Source: an uncultured bacterium
Lineage (GTDB): Bacteria > Planctomycetota > UBA1135 > UBA2386
Direction: 5' to 3'
Length of the DNA stretch: 11,353 bases
Assembly: GCA_938003515.1 (NCBI GenBank)
Contig: CALKYL010000043.1
Coordinates: forward strand, 1-11,353
The notes beneath the pieces are model-generated. The model did not search any database. It was not told where the DNA came from and saw only the letters and a list, made by a program, of their open reading frames with translations. Position numbers and translations under genes: made by a program. This document shows positions 1-7,613 of this stretch, in pieces; the first letter of the stretch is position 1, and every line of letters begins with the position of its first letter.

Positions 1-2
1 CC

Positions 3-863
3 ACCGGCGAGCCGGTGCGGGTCGTCGCCGACCGCTACGTGCTCGCCGGCGGCGCGATCAACACCCCCGAACTCCTGCTGCGCTCGGGCCTGCACCGCGG
101 CCGCGCGGGCAAGCGCACGTCGTTCAACGCCGGCGGCATCGTGTTCGGCGAGTTCGACCGCGACCTCGACGGCTTCGACGGCGACCAGATGTGCGTGCAC
201 CACGTCTCGGAGCGCTTCATCATCGAGCAGTGCCAGAACCCGCCCGTGTCGCTCGCGCTGACGCTGCCGGGCTTCTACCGGGACCACGCCGAGCGCATGC
301 AGAACTACCGCCGGCTGGCCGCGCTCGGCGTGCTGTTCCCGACGCAGGCGACCGGCGAGGTGTTCCTCGGCCTCGGCCACCGCATCGCGCGGCGGCTGTT
401 CGACCACGCCGACCTGCGCTTCCGCATGTCGCCGGGCGAACTGGCCGCGTTCCGCGACGGCTGCAAGACGGCGGCGCGCGCGCTGCTCGCCGCCGGTGCC
501 ACGCGGGTGTTCGTGCCGAGCGCGGTGCCCGCCGAGATCACCTCCGCACGGCACCTCGACCGCGTCGACGCGGCGATGCAGCGCCAGGGCGACCTGATCG
601 GCTTCGGCAGTTCGCATCCGCAAGGCGGCGCCTGCCTCGGCTCCGACCCGCAGCGCGACGTCGTCGACGAGCACTTCCGCGTGCGCGGCTTCGAGGACCT
701 GTTCGTCGCCGACGGCTCGGTGTTCCCTGAGAGCGTGCGCGTCAACCCGATGCTGTCGATCATGGCGACGGCGGACTTCGCGGTGCGGTCGATCGGCGGC
801 GTCGTGCCGGCGCCGACGATCGAGGAGGGCCCGGCCTTCCGCGCGCGCGGGGCGACCGCATGA
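3..863 (+). CDS. GMC-family FAD-dependent oxidoreductase, C-terminal part (5'-truncated by the contig edge)
   Basis: The frame is open to the left edge, so the N-terminal FAD-binding (Rossmann) part is missing. What remains starts near the end of the GMC N-domain: an LAGGAINTPELLLRSG segment matches the family's second signature (GAI.TP.LL..SG). The C-terminal GMC domain follows, with HPQGGACLG (His at codon 615-617) and VADGSVFPES...VNPMLSIMA (Asn at 744-746), the usual active-site His and His/Asn positions. GMC enzymes oxidise alcohols, sugars or sterols using FAD; the substrate cannot be told here. The stop overlaps the GH3 start (ATGA, 860-863), implying one transcript and translational coupling. 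A GTG at 15 is an internal codon, not a credible start. Family assignment is firm; substrate unknown. Confidence 0.92.
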   Translation, partial: TGEPVRVVADRYVLAGGAINTPELLLRSGLHRGRAGKRTSFNAGGIVFGEFDRDLDGFDGDQMCVHHVSERFIIEQCQNPPVSLALTLPGFYRDHAERMQNYRRLAALGVLFPTQATGEVFLGLGHRIARRLFDHADLRFRMSPGELAAFRDGCKTAARALLAAGATRVFVPSAVPAEITSARHLDRVDAAMQRQGDLIGFGSSHPQGGACLGSDPQRDVVDEHFRVRGFEDLFVADGSVFPESVRVNPMLSIMATADFAVRSIGGVVPAPTIEEGPAFRARGATA

Positions 864-2374
864 GCCTGATCGGCCGCGTCGCCGAACGGGTCGCCCGGCG
901 CCGCCTGCGGCTCCTCCTGCAGAACGCGGCGGCGCCGCGGGCGCCCCAGGAGCGCCTGCTCGGCCGGCTGCTCGCGCGCATGCGCGGCACCGCGTTCGGC
1001 AAGGCCCACGGGCTGGACCGCGTGCGCTGCCACGCCGACCTCGTGCGCGCGGTGCCGCTCGCCGACTACGCGGCCATGGCGCCGTGGTGGGACCGCGCGC
1101 GCGCGGGCGAACGCGACGTCGTCTGGCCCGGGCTCGTGCGCTACTGGGCGATCTCGTCGGGCACGACGAGCGGCGAGAAGTACCTGCCGGTCAGCGCCGC
1201 GACGATCGCGAACAACCGGAGAGGCGGCTTCGACTCGCTGGTGCCGCACCTCGCGGACGGCGGCGGCGACCTGTTCGGCGGGCGGCTCCTGTTCCTCGGC
1301 GGTTCGACCGCGCTCCGCCCGCACGGCGACGTCTTCGTCGGCGACAACACCGGCATCATGGCGCTGCACGTGCCGCGCTGCCTGCGCGGCCTGCACGCGC
1401 CCGACGCGGCGGTCCGCGCGATGCCGTCATGGGAACAGAAGGTCGCTGCCGCCGCCGCGCAGTGCGCCGACGTCGACCTGCGCATGCTCGCCGGCGTGCC
1501 GTCTTGGATCGTGCTGTTCGGCGAGGCGGTGCTCGAGCGCTGCCGCGCCGCAGGCCGCCGCGCCGACACGCTCGCCGACGTCTGGCCGCACCTGCAGCTG
1601 TTCGTGCACGGCGGCGTCACCTTCGCGCCCTACGCGAGCCGCATGCGCGCGCTGATCGGCCGCGAAATCCGCTGCACGGACACCTACTCCGCGTCCGAAG
1701 GCGGCATGCTCGCGGTGCAGGACCGCCGGGACGACCCCGGCATGCTGCCGCTGCTCGATCGCGCGACGTTCTTCGAGTTCGTGCCGGTCGAGGAGCTCGG
1801 CCGGCCTGACGCGCGGCGATTCGCGTGCCACGAGGTCGAGCCGGACGTCGACTACGCGGTCGCGCTGACGACCGACTCGGGCATCGTGTCGTATCTCGTG
1901 GGCGACGTCGTGCGGTTCACGAGCGTCGCGCCCTTGCGCCTCGTCTTCGCCGGCCGCACCGCGCACACGCTCAACGCCTTCGGCGAGCACGTCAGCGGCG
2001 GCGAGCTCGAGCGCGCGGTCGCGGCGGCGTCGACGGCGACCGGCGCGATCGTCAGCGAGTTCGCCGTCGGCGTGCGCTACCCCGACGCCGGCGAACCGAT
2101 GGGCGGCCACCGCTACCTGATCGAGTTCCACCGCGCCCCGGACGACGACGCGGCGTTCGCGCGCGTGCTCGACGAGACGCTGCAGCGCGGCAACGAAGAC
2201 TACGCGACGCACCGCTCCTACGGCCTGCTGGCGCCCGTCGTCGAGCCGCTGCCGGCGGGTGCGTTCCTCGCGTTCATGCGGCGGCGCGGCAAGATCGGCG
2301 GCCAGCACAAGGTGCCGCGCGTGCTCGACGCCGCGCAGCACAAGGAGCTGCTCGGCGCGCTCAGTCTGCCGTAG
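860..2374 (+). CDS. GH3 auxin-responsive promoter family protein (ANL-type acyl-adenylating enzyme)
   Basis: A 504-residue protein, within the normal range for GH3 enzymes. Visible motifs in order: the ATP/phosphate-binding loop SSGTTSGEKYLPVS (residues 99-112), YSASEGG (276-282) in the position of the adenylate-forming A5-like motif, YLVGDVVRF (345-353) carrying the ribose-binding Asp349, GEHVS (375-379) at the hinge to the C-terminal domain, and GGQHKVPRV with Lys484. Plant GH3 enzymes adenylate an acid and join it to an amino acid; bacterial homologues are poorly characterised, so amide synthesis is inferred. No signal peptide or membrane segment is seen, so it is probably cytoplasmic. The ATG overlaps the upstream GMC stop, which ties the two reactions together. 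The 3' end overlaps the opposing cytochrome gene by 14 bp. Confidence 0.92.
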   Translation: MSLIGRVAERVARRRLRLLLQNAAAPRAPQERLLGRLLARMRGTAFGKAHGLDRVRCHADLVRAVPLADYAAMAPWWDRARAGERDVVWPGLVRYWAISSGTTSGEKYLPVSAATIANNRRGGFDSLVPHLADGGGDLFGGRLLFLGGSTALRPHGDVFVGDNTGIMALHVPRCLRGLHAPDAAVRAMPSWEQKVAAAAAQCADVDLRMLAGVPSWIVLFGEAVLERCRAAGRRADTLADVWPHLQLFVHGGVTFAPYASRMRALIGREIRCTDTYSASEGGMLAVQDRRDDPGMLPLLDRATFFEFVPVEELGRPDARRFACHEVEPDVDYAVALTTDSGIVSYLVGDVVRFTSVAPLRLVFAGRTAHTLNAFGEHVSGGELERAVAAASTATGAIVSEFAVGVRYPDAGEPMGGHRYLIEFHRAPDDDAAFARVLDETLQRGNEDYATHRSYGLLAPVVEPLPAGAFLAFMRRRGKIGGQHKVPRVLDAAQHKELLGALSLP

Positions 2375-4694
2375 CGCGGCGTAGCGCGACGTCGCGCACG
2401 ACGAGCAGGATCAGGTCGCGCAGCGTGACCTCGCCGGCCGCGAGACGCTCGCGCACCGCGAGGTCGACGCGCAGCCGGTCGACCGGCCGCAGGTCGCGGC
2501 CGACCGCGTAGACGAACAGCTTGCACGCCAGCGCGCGCACGAACGACGGGTCGGCGACCAGCACGCGCTTGAGGTCGGCGAGGCCGTCGAGCACCGTGCC
2601 GTCCGGCAGCTCGCCGGTCGCGTCGACGGCGCCGCCGCGGTCCTGTTCGCGGCGCCGCCCGATCGCGTCGAAGCGCTCGAGCGCGAGGCCGAGCGCGTCC
2701 ATGCGCACGTGACAGACCGCGCACTTCGACGACTCACGGTGCCGGGCCATCTGCTCGCGCAGCGACGCGGAGCTGTCGATGCCGGCTTCGTCGGCGAACG
2801 AGTCGTTGCCCGGCGGCGGCGGCGGCGGCCCCTGTCCGAGCAGGTTCTCGAGGATCCACTTGCCGCGCTTGACCGGCGACGTGCGGGTCGGATTGGACGT
2901 CACGGTGAGCACGCTGGCGTGCCCGAGCACCCCGCCGCGCACGCGGTCGGCGCCGGCGAGCGCCACGCGCACGAACGCGTGCGGGTCGCCGTCACCCCGG
3001 ACGTCGTCCGCCAGCCCGTAGAAGCGCGCGAGCGTCGCGTCGACGTGCGTGAACTCGGCGTCGAGCAGCGCGCGCACGTCGCGCCCCTCGCGCAGGACCG
3101 CGAGGAACAAGATCTCGGTCTCGCGGCGCAGCGCGCGGCGCAGCGCCGCGTCGAAGCCCGGGAAGCGCTCCGGGTCGGGCGTCACGTCGTCCAGCTGCCG
3201 CAGTTCGAGCCACTGGGCGGCGAAGTCGGTCGCGAGGCGGTCCGCGCGAGGGTCCGCGAGCATGCGATCGACCTGCTCGGCCAGCGCGTCGCCGGTGTCG
3301 AGCCGGCCGGCCGCCGCGAGCCGCTGCAGCTCTTCGTCGGGAGCGCTCGCTCACAGGAAGAACGACAGCCGGCTCGCCAGCGCGTGGTCCGACAGCTCGC
3401 GCGCGCCGCGGCCAGCGCCCTCGGGCTCGACGCGGAACAGGAAGTTCGGCGAGGTCAGGGCCGCCGTGAGCACGAAGCGCTGCGCCTCGAGCATCGGCGC
3501 GCCCGCGCGCAGGAGGTCGACGCCCGCGCGCTGCACGCGCTGCAGCTCGGGGCCCGCGACGGGTCGGCGCCACAGGCGCGGCAGCATCGCGCGCACCTGG
3601 CTGCGCAGGCGCGCGATGTCGGTGCGCCCGTCCGCCGCCGCGTGCAGCCACGCCTGCTGGCTCGGCACCGGCCGCGGATCGAGCGGCCCGACCACGTCGA
3701 CCAGGTCGATGAGCAGGTTGCGGTCGCGCCGCCGCGGGTCGGGGTGCTTCGGGTCGTAGTAGTCGTTGACGAACGAGACCGCGATGCGGTGCGCGCCGCC
3801 GCGCAGAGACAGCGCCGCCTCGAAGTCGGCGGGCTCGTCCTGCGCGACGTCGAACCGCTCGACGGCGCGACCGTCGACCTCGAGCTGCATGCGCGCCGGC
3901 TCGTCGCCGGCCTGTCGCCCTGCGGCCACGACGCGCACCCGGTACTCGCCGTCGCGCGGCACCGCGACGGTGTCGGTCAGGGTCGCGTTCGTGTAGAGGT
4001 TGGCGACGTCGCCGCGCTGGTCGACGCCGCGGTCGTCGACGACGTGCATGCGCTCCGCCTCGAGGCGCCGCCGCTCCGGGGCGCCGGGGACCTCGCCGTG
4101 GAAGACCGCCGCCGAGACGCGACGGGCCGCCGCGAGATACGTCTCGAGATGCAGCGTCGAGAACGACAGCGCGTCGCCGATCGAGTCGAACCCGTAGCCG
4201 AGGTCGTCGGCGGGGAACCCGTCGATCGGCGCGTCGATGCCGAGCAGGTCGCGGACCGCGTTGCGCCATTGCCCGCGGCTCAGGCGCCGCACGGTCACGC
4301 GTCCCGGGTCGGCCGGCAACGCCGGTACGCGCCGCGCGAGCTCGGCCGCGACCCACTCGGCGAAGCGCGCGCGCTCGGCCTCGGTCGGCGCCGTCTCGTC
4401 CGGCGGCGGCATCTCGCCGGCGAGCACGCGGTCGCGCATGCGGCTCCAGCGCCACAGCCGGTCGACCTCGTCCACCGGCTGACGCGTCAGGTCGAGCGAC
4501 CCCTTGACCGTGCCGCCGCCGTGGCAGTCGATGCACAGCTCCTGCACGAACGCGTCGACGTGTGCCGGCGCGGCAGGGGCCTCGGACGCCGCGCCGTGCG
4601 CCGGCTGCTGGGCGCGCACCCCGGCGGCCGACAGGACCGCCGCCGACAGGACCGCGGCGAGCGGGAGCGCGGCGAGCGGCGGGACACGGAGCAT
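2361..4694 (-). CDS. Planctomycete di-haem protein (PSCyt1-DUF1587-DUF1595-DUF1592-DUF1588-DUF1585) interrupted by an in-frame TGA
   Basis: One continuous frame of 777 codons, broken only by a TGA at codon 448. Domains in approximate order: signal peptide 1-28 (MLR start, hydrophobic core, cleavage near VRA/QQP); PSCyt1-type haem site CIDCH (Cys54, Cys57, His58) with EMPPP at 94-98 as likely Met ligand; DUF1587 (133-195, RRLSRGQWRNAVRDLLG); a beta-rich carbohydrate-binding-like region (about 234-340); DUF1595 (360-422); DUF1592 (425-555); DUF1588 (582-682) with SPVKRGKW, a proline run and a second haem site CAVCH (Cys658, Cys661, His662); DUF1585 to the end. The protein is exported; such proteins are thought to take part in periplasmic electron transfer or polymer breakdown, but function is unproven. 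Start chosen at ATG 4694 because it gives a signal peptide and has GGAGG just upstream. As sequenced it would yield 447-residue and 300-residue (ATG 3263) pieces. Confidence 0.9.
3351..3353 (-). other. In-frame TGA at the conserved DUF1592 tryptophan position
   Basis: Reading the minus strand, ...RLSFFL is followed by TGA and then, in the same frame, ASAPDEELQRLAAAGRL. DUF1592 proteins typically read (Y/F)FLW(A/S)S.PD at this point, so TGA replaces a TGG. A single C at 3351 on the + strand instead of T would restore tryptophan. The 29 codons between the TGA and the next ATG (3263) are all open and look like family sequence. This excludes a frameshift. It leaves a nonsense mutation, a base-call or assembly error, or recoding. 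Confidence 0.9.
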
Positions 4695-4701
4695 GGCCTC
4701 C

Positions 4702-4707
4702 AGCGTA
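4702..4707 (-). promoter_or_regulatory. Possible -10 element TACGCT, 7 nt before the cytochrome-gene start
   Basis: On the minus strand TACGCT is followed by 7 nt (GGAGGCC) and the ATG at 4694. It fits a TANNNT -10 hexamer of a leaderless transcript. The same 7 nt contain GGAGG, which would be a ribosome binding site if transcription starts farther upstream; both readings cannot hold for one transcript. No good -35 box is visible at 16-18 nt. Confidence 0.35.
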
Positions 4708-4735
4708 GCGGCGAACGCGCCGCGGCGGCGAATGA

Positions 4736-4758
4736 CCGGTCCGTGACAAACGGACCGG
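4736..4758. repeat. Perfect 9-bp inverted repeat in the divergent promoter gap (operator candidate)
   Basis: The arms CCGGTCCGT (4736-4744) and ACGGACCGG (4750-4758) are exact reverse complements around the spacer GACAA. The dyad lies 42 bp upstream of the cytochrome-gene start (minus strand) and 42 bp upstream of the secreted-protein ATG (plus strand), so it is centred between the two divergent genes. That position and symmetry suit a dimeric regulator; no T-run follows, so a terminator is unlikely. Confidence 0.5.
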
Positions 4759-4800
4759 CGCGCGCGCCTAGCGTCCGGGCCTGTCGTGACCCCCACCGCC

Positions 4801-5910
4801 ATGAAGATCTCCACCATCGTCCTCGGCGTCGGCGTCGCCGCCGCCTCCCTCCCCGCCCAGACGTTCGTCGAGCTGCCGAGCACGACGTTCCCGTCGTTCG
4901 AGCTGCCGAACTTCAGCCAGATCCCGTTCATGCAGCCGAACGCGCGCGTGCAGATGTTCTACGACGACACCGAGGTCGGCACGACGCCGCTCCTCGTCGA
5001 CGAGCTCGCGCTGCGCTACGACGGCCCGATCCCGCAGGTCGGGGCGCCCGGGCCGTTCTCGATCCAGCAGCTGACGATCCGCGTCGGCACGACGGCGATC
5101 CCGACGCCGGGCGCCGACTTCGCCGCCAACCTGACGCAGCCGCTGACGACCGTCTACAGCGGTCCGTGGTCGTATCTGCCGGACAACGGTTCGGCCGCGC
5201 CGCACCCGTGGGGCGGCCCGGGCGACAGCCTGCGCTTCCCGTTCCAGACGCAGGTCCCGGTGGCGCTGCAGGCCGGCGAATGGCTGGTCGTCGACGTCAC
5301 GATGGTCGGCAACGACATCCAGAACTTCGGCTTCGCGCACGCGATCCTCGACGGCGCGAACACGACCGGCGGCGTCACCAACGGCGCCGCGACGGCCTAC
5401 GGGCAGGGCTGCAGCGCCGGCGCCGGCCTGCCTGCTGCGAGCGTCGGCGCGTCGGGTGTCTTCGCCCCGGGCGCGGCGCACGTGCTGACCGGACAGAACC
5501 TCGGCGCCAACGCCCCGGTCGTCGGCATCTTCGGGCTGAGCAACAGCGTCGCCTTCGCGCCGCTGCCGTTCACGCTGCCGGGCACGAGCTGCGCACTGCT
5601 GGCGAGCCCGGACTTCACCCCCGTGGTCCTCGCCAGCGGCACCGGCGCGGTCGGCGGCGAGCAGCTCGTGCTGAGCCTGCCCGCCGACCCCGCGATCAAC
5701 GGCGTCGTGCTCTACGAGCAGCTCGCCTCGCTGGTGCCGGCGGCCAACCCCTCGGGCATCCGCTTCAGCAACGGCGGCGAGCGGGTGCTGGGCGGGTACA
5801 CGGCGCTCGGGCGCGGCACCTACACCGTCGCCCACGACAACGACGCCTCGGCGAGCTTCGCGAACGTGGTCCGGGCCTTCGGCTACGCGCTGCAGCTGCG
5901 TACGCTGTGA
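4801..5910 (+). CDS. Secreted protein of unknown function, planctomycete type
   Basis: A 369-residue protein that begins with a short Sec-type signal peptide (MKISTIVLGVGVAAASLPAQ, cleavage near AQ/TF). The mature part is rich in Val, Gly, Pro, Ser and Thr with no Lys-rich or transmembrane segments, as expected of an extracellular beta-sandwich protein. Two parts are visible: an N-terminal half with alternating hydrophobic strands (LTIRVGTT, LVVDVTMVG), and a C-terminal half starting at YGQGCSAGAGLP, followed by a GTSC about 60 residues later, the GxGC...GxxC arrangement seen in many planctomycete secreted proteins, where the cysteines may pair. Start: ATG 4801 gives a clean signal peptide; a GTG at 4786 in frame adds five residues and is an alternative. 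The next gene begins 3 nt after the stop. Family not named; function unknown. Confidence 0.8.
   Translation: MKISTIVLGVGVAAASLPAQTFVELPSTTFPSFELPNFSQIPFMQPNARVQMFYDDTEVGTTPLLVDELALRYDGPIPQVGAPGPFSIQQLTIRVGTTAIPTPGADFAANLTQPLTTVYSGPWSYLPDNGSAAPHPWGGPGDSLRFPFQTQVPVALQAGEWLVVDVTMVGNDIQNFGFAHAILDGANTTGGVTNGAATAYGQGCSAGAGLPAASVGASGVFAPGAAHVLTGQNLGANAPVVGIFGLSNSVAFAPLPFTLPGTSCALLASPDFTPVVLASGTGAVGGEQLVLSLPADPAINGVVLYEQLASLVPAANPSGIRFSNGGERVLGGYTALGRGTYTVAHDNDASASFANVVRAFGYALQLRTL
5901..5906 (+). promoter_or_regulatory. Possible internal -10 element TACGCT, 7 nt before the histidine-kinase start
   Basis: TACGCT lies inside the last codons of the secreted-protein gene and is followed by 7 nt (GTGAGCC) and the GTG start at 5914, with TTCGGC 17 nt upstream (5878-5883) as a weak -35. 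The arrangement matches those before the cytochrome gene and the kinase-like gene. No ribosome binding site precedes this start, which fits a leaderless or coupled start. Confidence 0.35.
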
Positions 5911-5913
5911 GCC

Positions 5914-6894
5914 GTGGTCCGGAGCTCGAGCTCGCTGCTGTTCGGCCTGATCCTCGGTCTGTCCCTGGCGCTGGTCGCCTGGTGGACGACCTTCCAGCTG
6001 CTGGCCAGCAGCGAGATCGCTGCCGCCGGCGAACGGCTCGTCGCCGGTGACGTCGACGGCGCCGCGAAGGCGCTCGGCGCCGCCGACGCGCAGTCGCTCG
6101 CCGAGCTCGCGGGCCGCCGCCGCTGGATGTTCGCCACCGAGGGCGCCTTCTTCGGCCTCGTGCTGCTGGTCTGCGGCTGGCTCTACCTCGCGTCGGTGCG
6201 CCGCGAGACCCTGCTGCGCGCGCAGCAGGACCGCTTCCTCGCCGCCGCGACGCACGAGCTGAAGACGCCGCTCGCGACGATCGTGCTGCTGCTCGAGTCG
6301 CTGCGCGACGGACGGCTGCCGGACGGGAAGCTGGCGCGCTACCTGACCAACGGCCTGCTCGAGGCCGAGCGGCTCGAGCGCGGCCTGCACAACGTGCTGA
6401 CCGCCGCCGGGCTGCGCACCACCGGCAAGCCGATGCGGCCCGAGCGCGGCGACCTCGCCGCCGACGTGCACGACGCCGTCGACGCGATGCGGGCCCGCGC
6501 GCTCGCCGCCGACGTGCAGCTCGAGGTCGACGCCGCCGGTCCGCTGCCGATCCGGCGCGACCCCGCGGCGCTGCAGCTCGTGCTGCGCAACCTGCTCGAC
6601 AACGCGATCAAGTTCTCGCCCGCCGGCAGCACGGTGCGCGTCGCCGCCGAGGGCCGCGCGGGCGAGGCGCGCATCGCGGTGCACGACGCCGGACGCGGTC
6701 TCGACGACGCGGAGCTGGCGCACGCCTTCGAGCCGTTCTGGCGCGGGAGCGACGAATCGAGCGGCGGCACCGGCCTCGGCCTGCACCTCGTGCACGAGCT
6801 GGTGCTGGCCCACGGCGGCACCGTGCAGGCCGACAGCGAGGGGCGCGACCGCGGCAGCGCGTTCACCGTGCGGCTGCCGCTGGAGGCCACGTGA
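5914..6894 (+). CDS. Membrane sensor histidine kinase (HisKA/HATPase_c)
   Basis: A 326-residue inner-membrane kinase. Two hydrophobic segments (about 8-31 and 74-94) enclose a short 40-residue extracytoplasmic stretch, too small for a standard PAS or Cache sensor fold. The H-box ATHELKTPLAT has the phospho-acceptor at His114. The ATP-binding domain shows the N-box NLLDNAIKF (Asn226 to Asn230), G1 box DAGRGL (Asp258), an F-box near EPFWRG and G2 box GGTGLGL (284-290). It should autophosphorylate and pass phosphate to the adjacent regulator, whose GTG start overlaps this stop by 4 nt. Start is GTG 5914, 3 nt after the secreted-protein stop, so the three genes look like one unit. No HAMP domain is seen. 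The signal is unknown; the cotranscribed secreted protein may be a partner or target. Confidence 0.95.
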   Translation: MVRSSSSLLFGLILGLSLALVAWWTTFQLLASSEIAAAGERLVAGDVDGAAKALGAADAQSLAELAGRRRWMFATEGAFFGLVLLVCGWLYLASVRRETLLRAQQDRFLAAATHELKTPLATIVLLLESLRDGRLPDGKLARYLTNGLLEAERLERGLHNVLTAAGLRTTGKPMRPERGDLAADVHDAVDAMRARALAADVQLEVDAAGPLPIRRDPAALQLVLRNLLDNAIKFSPAGSTVRVAAEGRAGEARIAVHDAGRGLDDAELAHAFEPFWRGSDESSGGTGLGLHLVHELVLAHGGTVQADSEGRDRGSAFTVRLPLEAT

Positions 6895-7577
6895 GCCGGT
6901 GGATCCTCGTCGCCGAGGACGAGCGCGCGCTCGGCGAGATGCTGTGCGACAACCTGTCGCTCGAGTCCTACCACGCCGAGCACGTGCTGACCGGCCCGCG
7001 CGTGCTCGAGCGCATGGCGAAGGGCGGCATCGACCTGTTGATCCTCGACGTGATGCTGCCCGGCAAGGACGGCTTCGAGGTGCTGCGCGAGCTGCGCGCG
7101 CGCGGCGACCGCACCCCCGTGCTGGTGCTGAGCGCGCGCAGCGCCGACCAGGACCGCATCCGCGGCCTCGAGCTGCAGGCCGACGACTACCTGACCAAGC
7201 CGTTCAACCTGAAGGAGCTGCTGCTGCGCGTCGACGCGCTGCTGCGCCGCCAGCCGCCGCCGGCGGCGGGTTCGGACACGCTGTCGTTCGGCGGCAACCG
7301 CGTCGACTTCCGGGCCATGAAGGCCGTGACGCACGACGGCCAGGACGTCGCGCTGACCGCGACCGAGACCAAGCTGCTCAAGCTGCTGTCGGGCCACGCC
7401 GCGACCGTCGTCTCGCGCCGCGTCGTCGTCGAGCACCTGTTCGGCAGCGCCGCGCCCCGCACCGTGCGCACGCTCGACAACGTCGTGCTGCGGCTGCGCA
7501 AGCTGTTCGAACGTGATCCCGCGTCGCCGCGCCACCTGCTGACGGTGCGCGGCATCGGCTTCCGCTTCGAGCCCTGA
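6891..7577 (+). CDS. OmpR-family response regulator (REC + winged-helix DNA-binding domain)
   Basis: A 228-residue protein of standard OmpR/PhoB length. The receiver domain (1-118) has the acidic pair Glu9-Asp10, phospho-acceptor Asp53 (LLILDVMLPGKDG), Ser81 in LVLSARS and the conserved Lys103 (YLTKPF). A short linker with a proline/alanine stretch leads to the winged-helix domain (130-228), with LTATETKLLKLL, the recognition-helix region RTVRTLDNVVLRLRKLF and the closing TVRGIGFRFEP hairpin. The GTG start overlaps the kinase stop (GTGA), so it is translationally coupled and should be phosphorylated by that kinase. A plausible target is the promoter region carrying the dyad at 4736-4758, but that is inference. 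Confidence 0.95.
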   Translation: MSRWILVAEDERALGEMLCDNLSLESYHAEHVLTGPRVLERMAKGGIDLLILDVMLPGKDGFEVLRELRARGDRTPVLVLSARSADQDRIRGLELQADDYLTKPFNLKELLLRVDALLRRQPPPAAGSDTLSFGGNRVDFRAMKAVTHDGQDVALTATETKLLKLLSGHAATVVSRRVVVEHLFGSAAPRTVRTLDNVVLRLRKLFERDPASPRHLLTVRGIGFRFEP

Positions 7578-7613
7578 GGGCGCCTCGGCGCCGCGCGGTG
7601 CCCGCCGGCCGCG
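7578..7613. other. Short gap between convergent genes; weak hairpins only
   Basis: The 36-bp gap between the response-regulator stop and the methyltransferase stop holds the repeat GGCGCC-TC-GGCGCC (7579-7592), and GCGGTG (7595-7600) that can pair with CACCGC (7615-7620). Neither is followed by a T-run on either strand, so an intrinsic terminator is possible but not supported. Confidence 0.3.

Noticed and set aside
2811..2830. Run of GGC/GCC triplets that looks like a simple repeat
   Set aside because: On the minus strand it encodes the proline run that is normal in DUF1588 proteins.
3264..3353. Frameshift between two halves of the cytochrome gene
   Set aside because: Both halves share the same frame and the 29 intervening codons are open and family-like, so the break is a stop codon, not an indel.
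2361..4694. A genome-wide code in which TGA means tryptophan
   Set aside because: TGA closes eight of ten genes in the window at sensible C-termini, several in tight overlaps with the next start.
2709..6050. A 1113-codon + strand open frame opposite the cytochrome gene
   Set aside because: It is rich in Arg/Ala, has no domain-like sequence, and lies antisense to a gene with clear family motifs; such long shadow frames are expected at this GC content.
4768..6813. A 681-codon minus-strand open frame across the secreted-protein and kinase genes
   Set aside because: Low-complexity Arg/Gln/Glu/Ala composition opposite genes with a signal peptide and clear H, N and G boxes.
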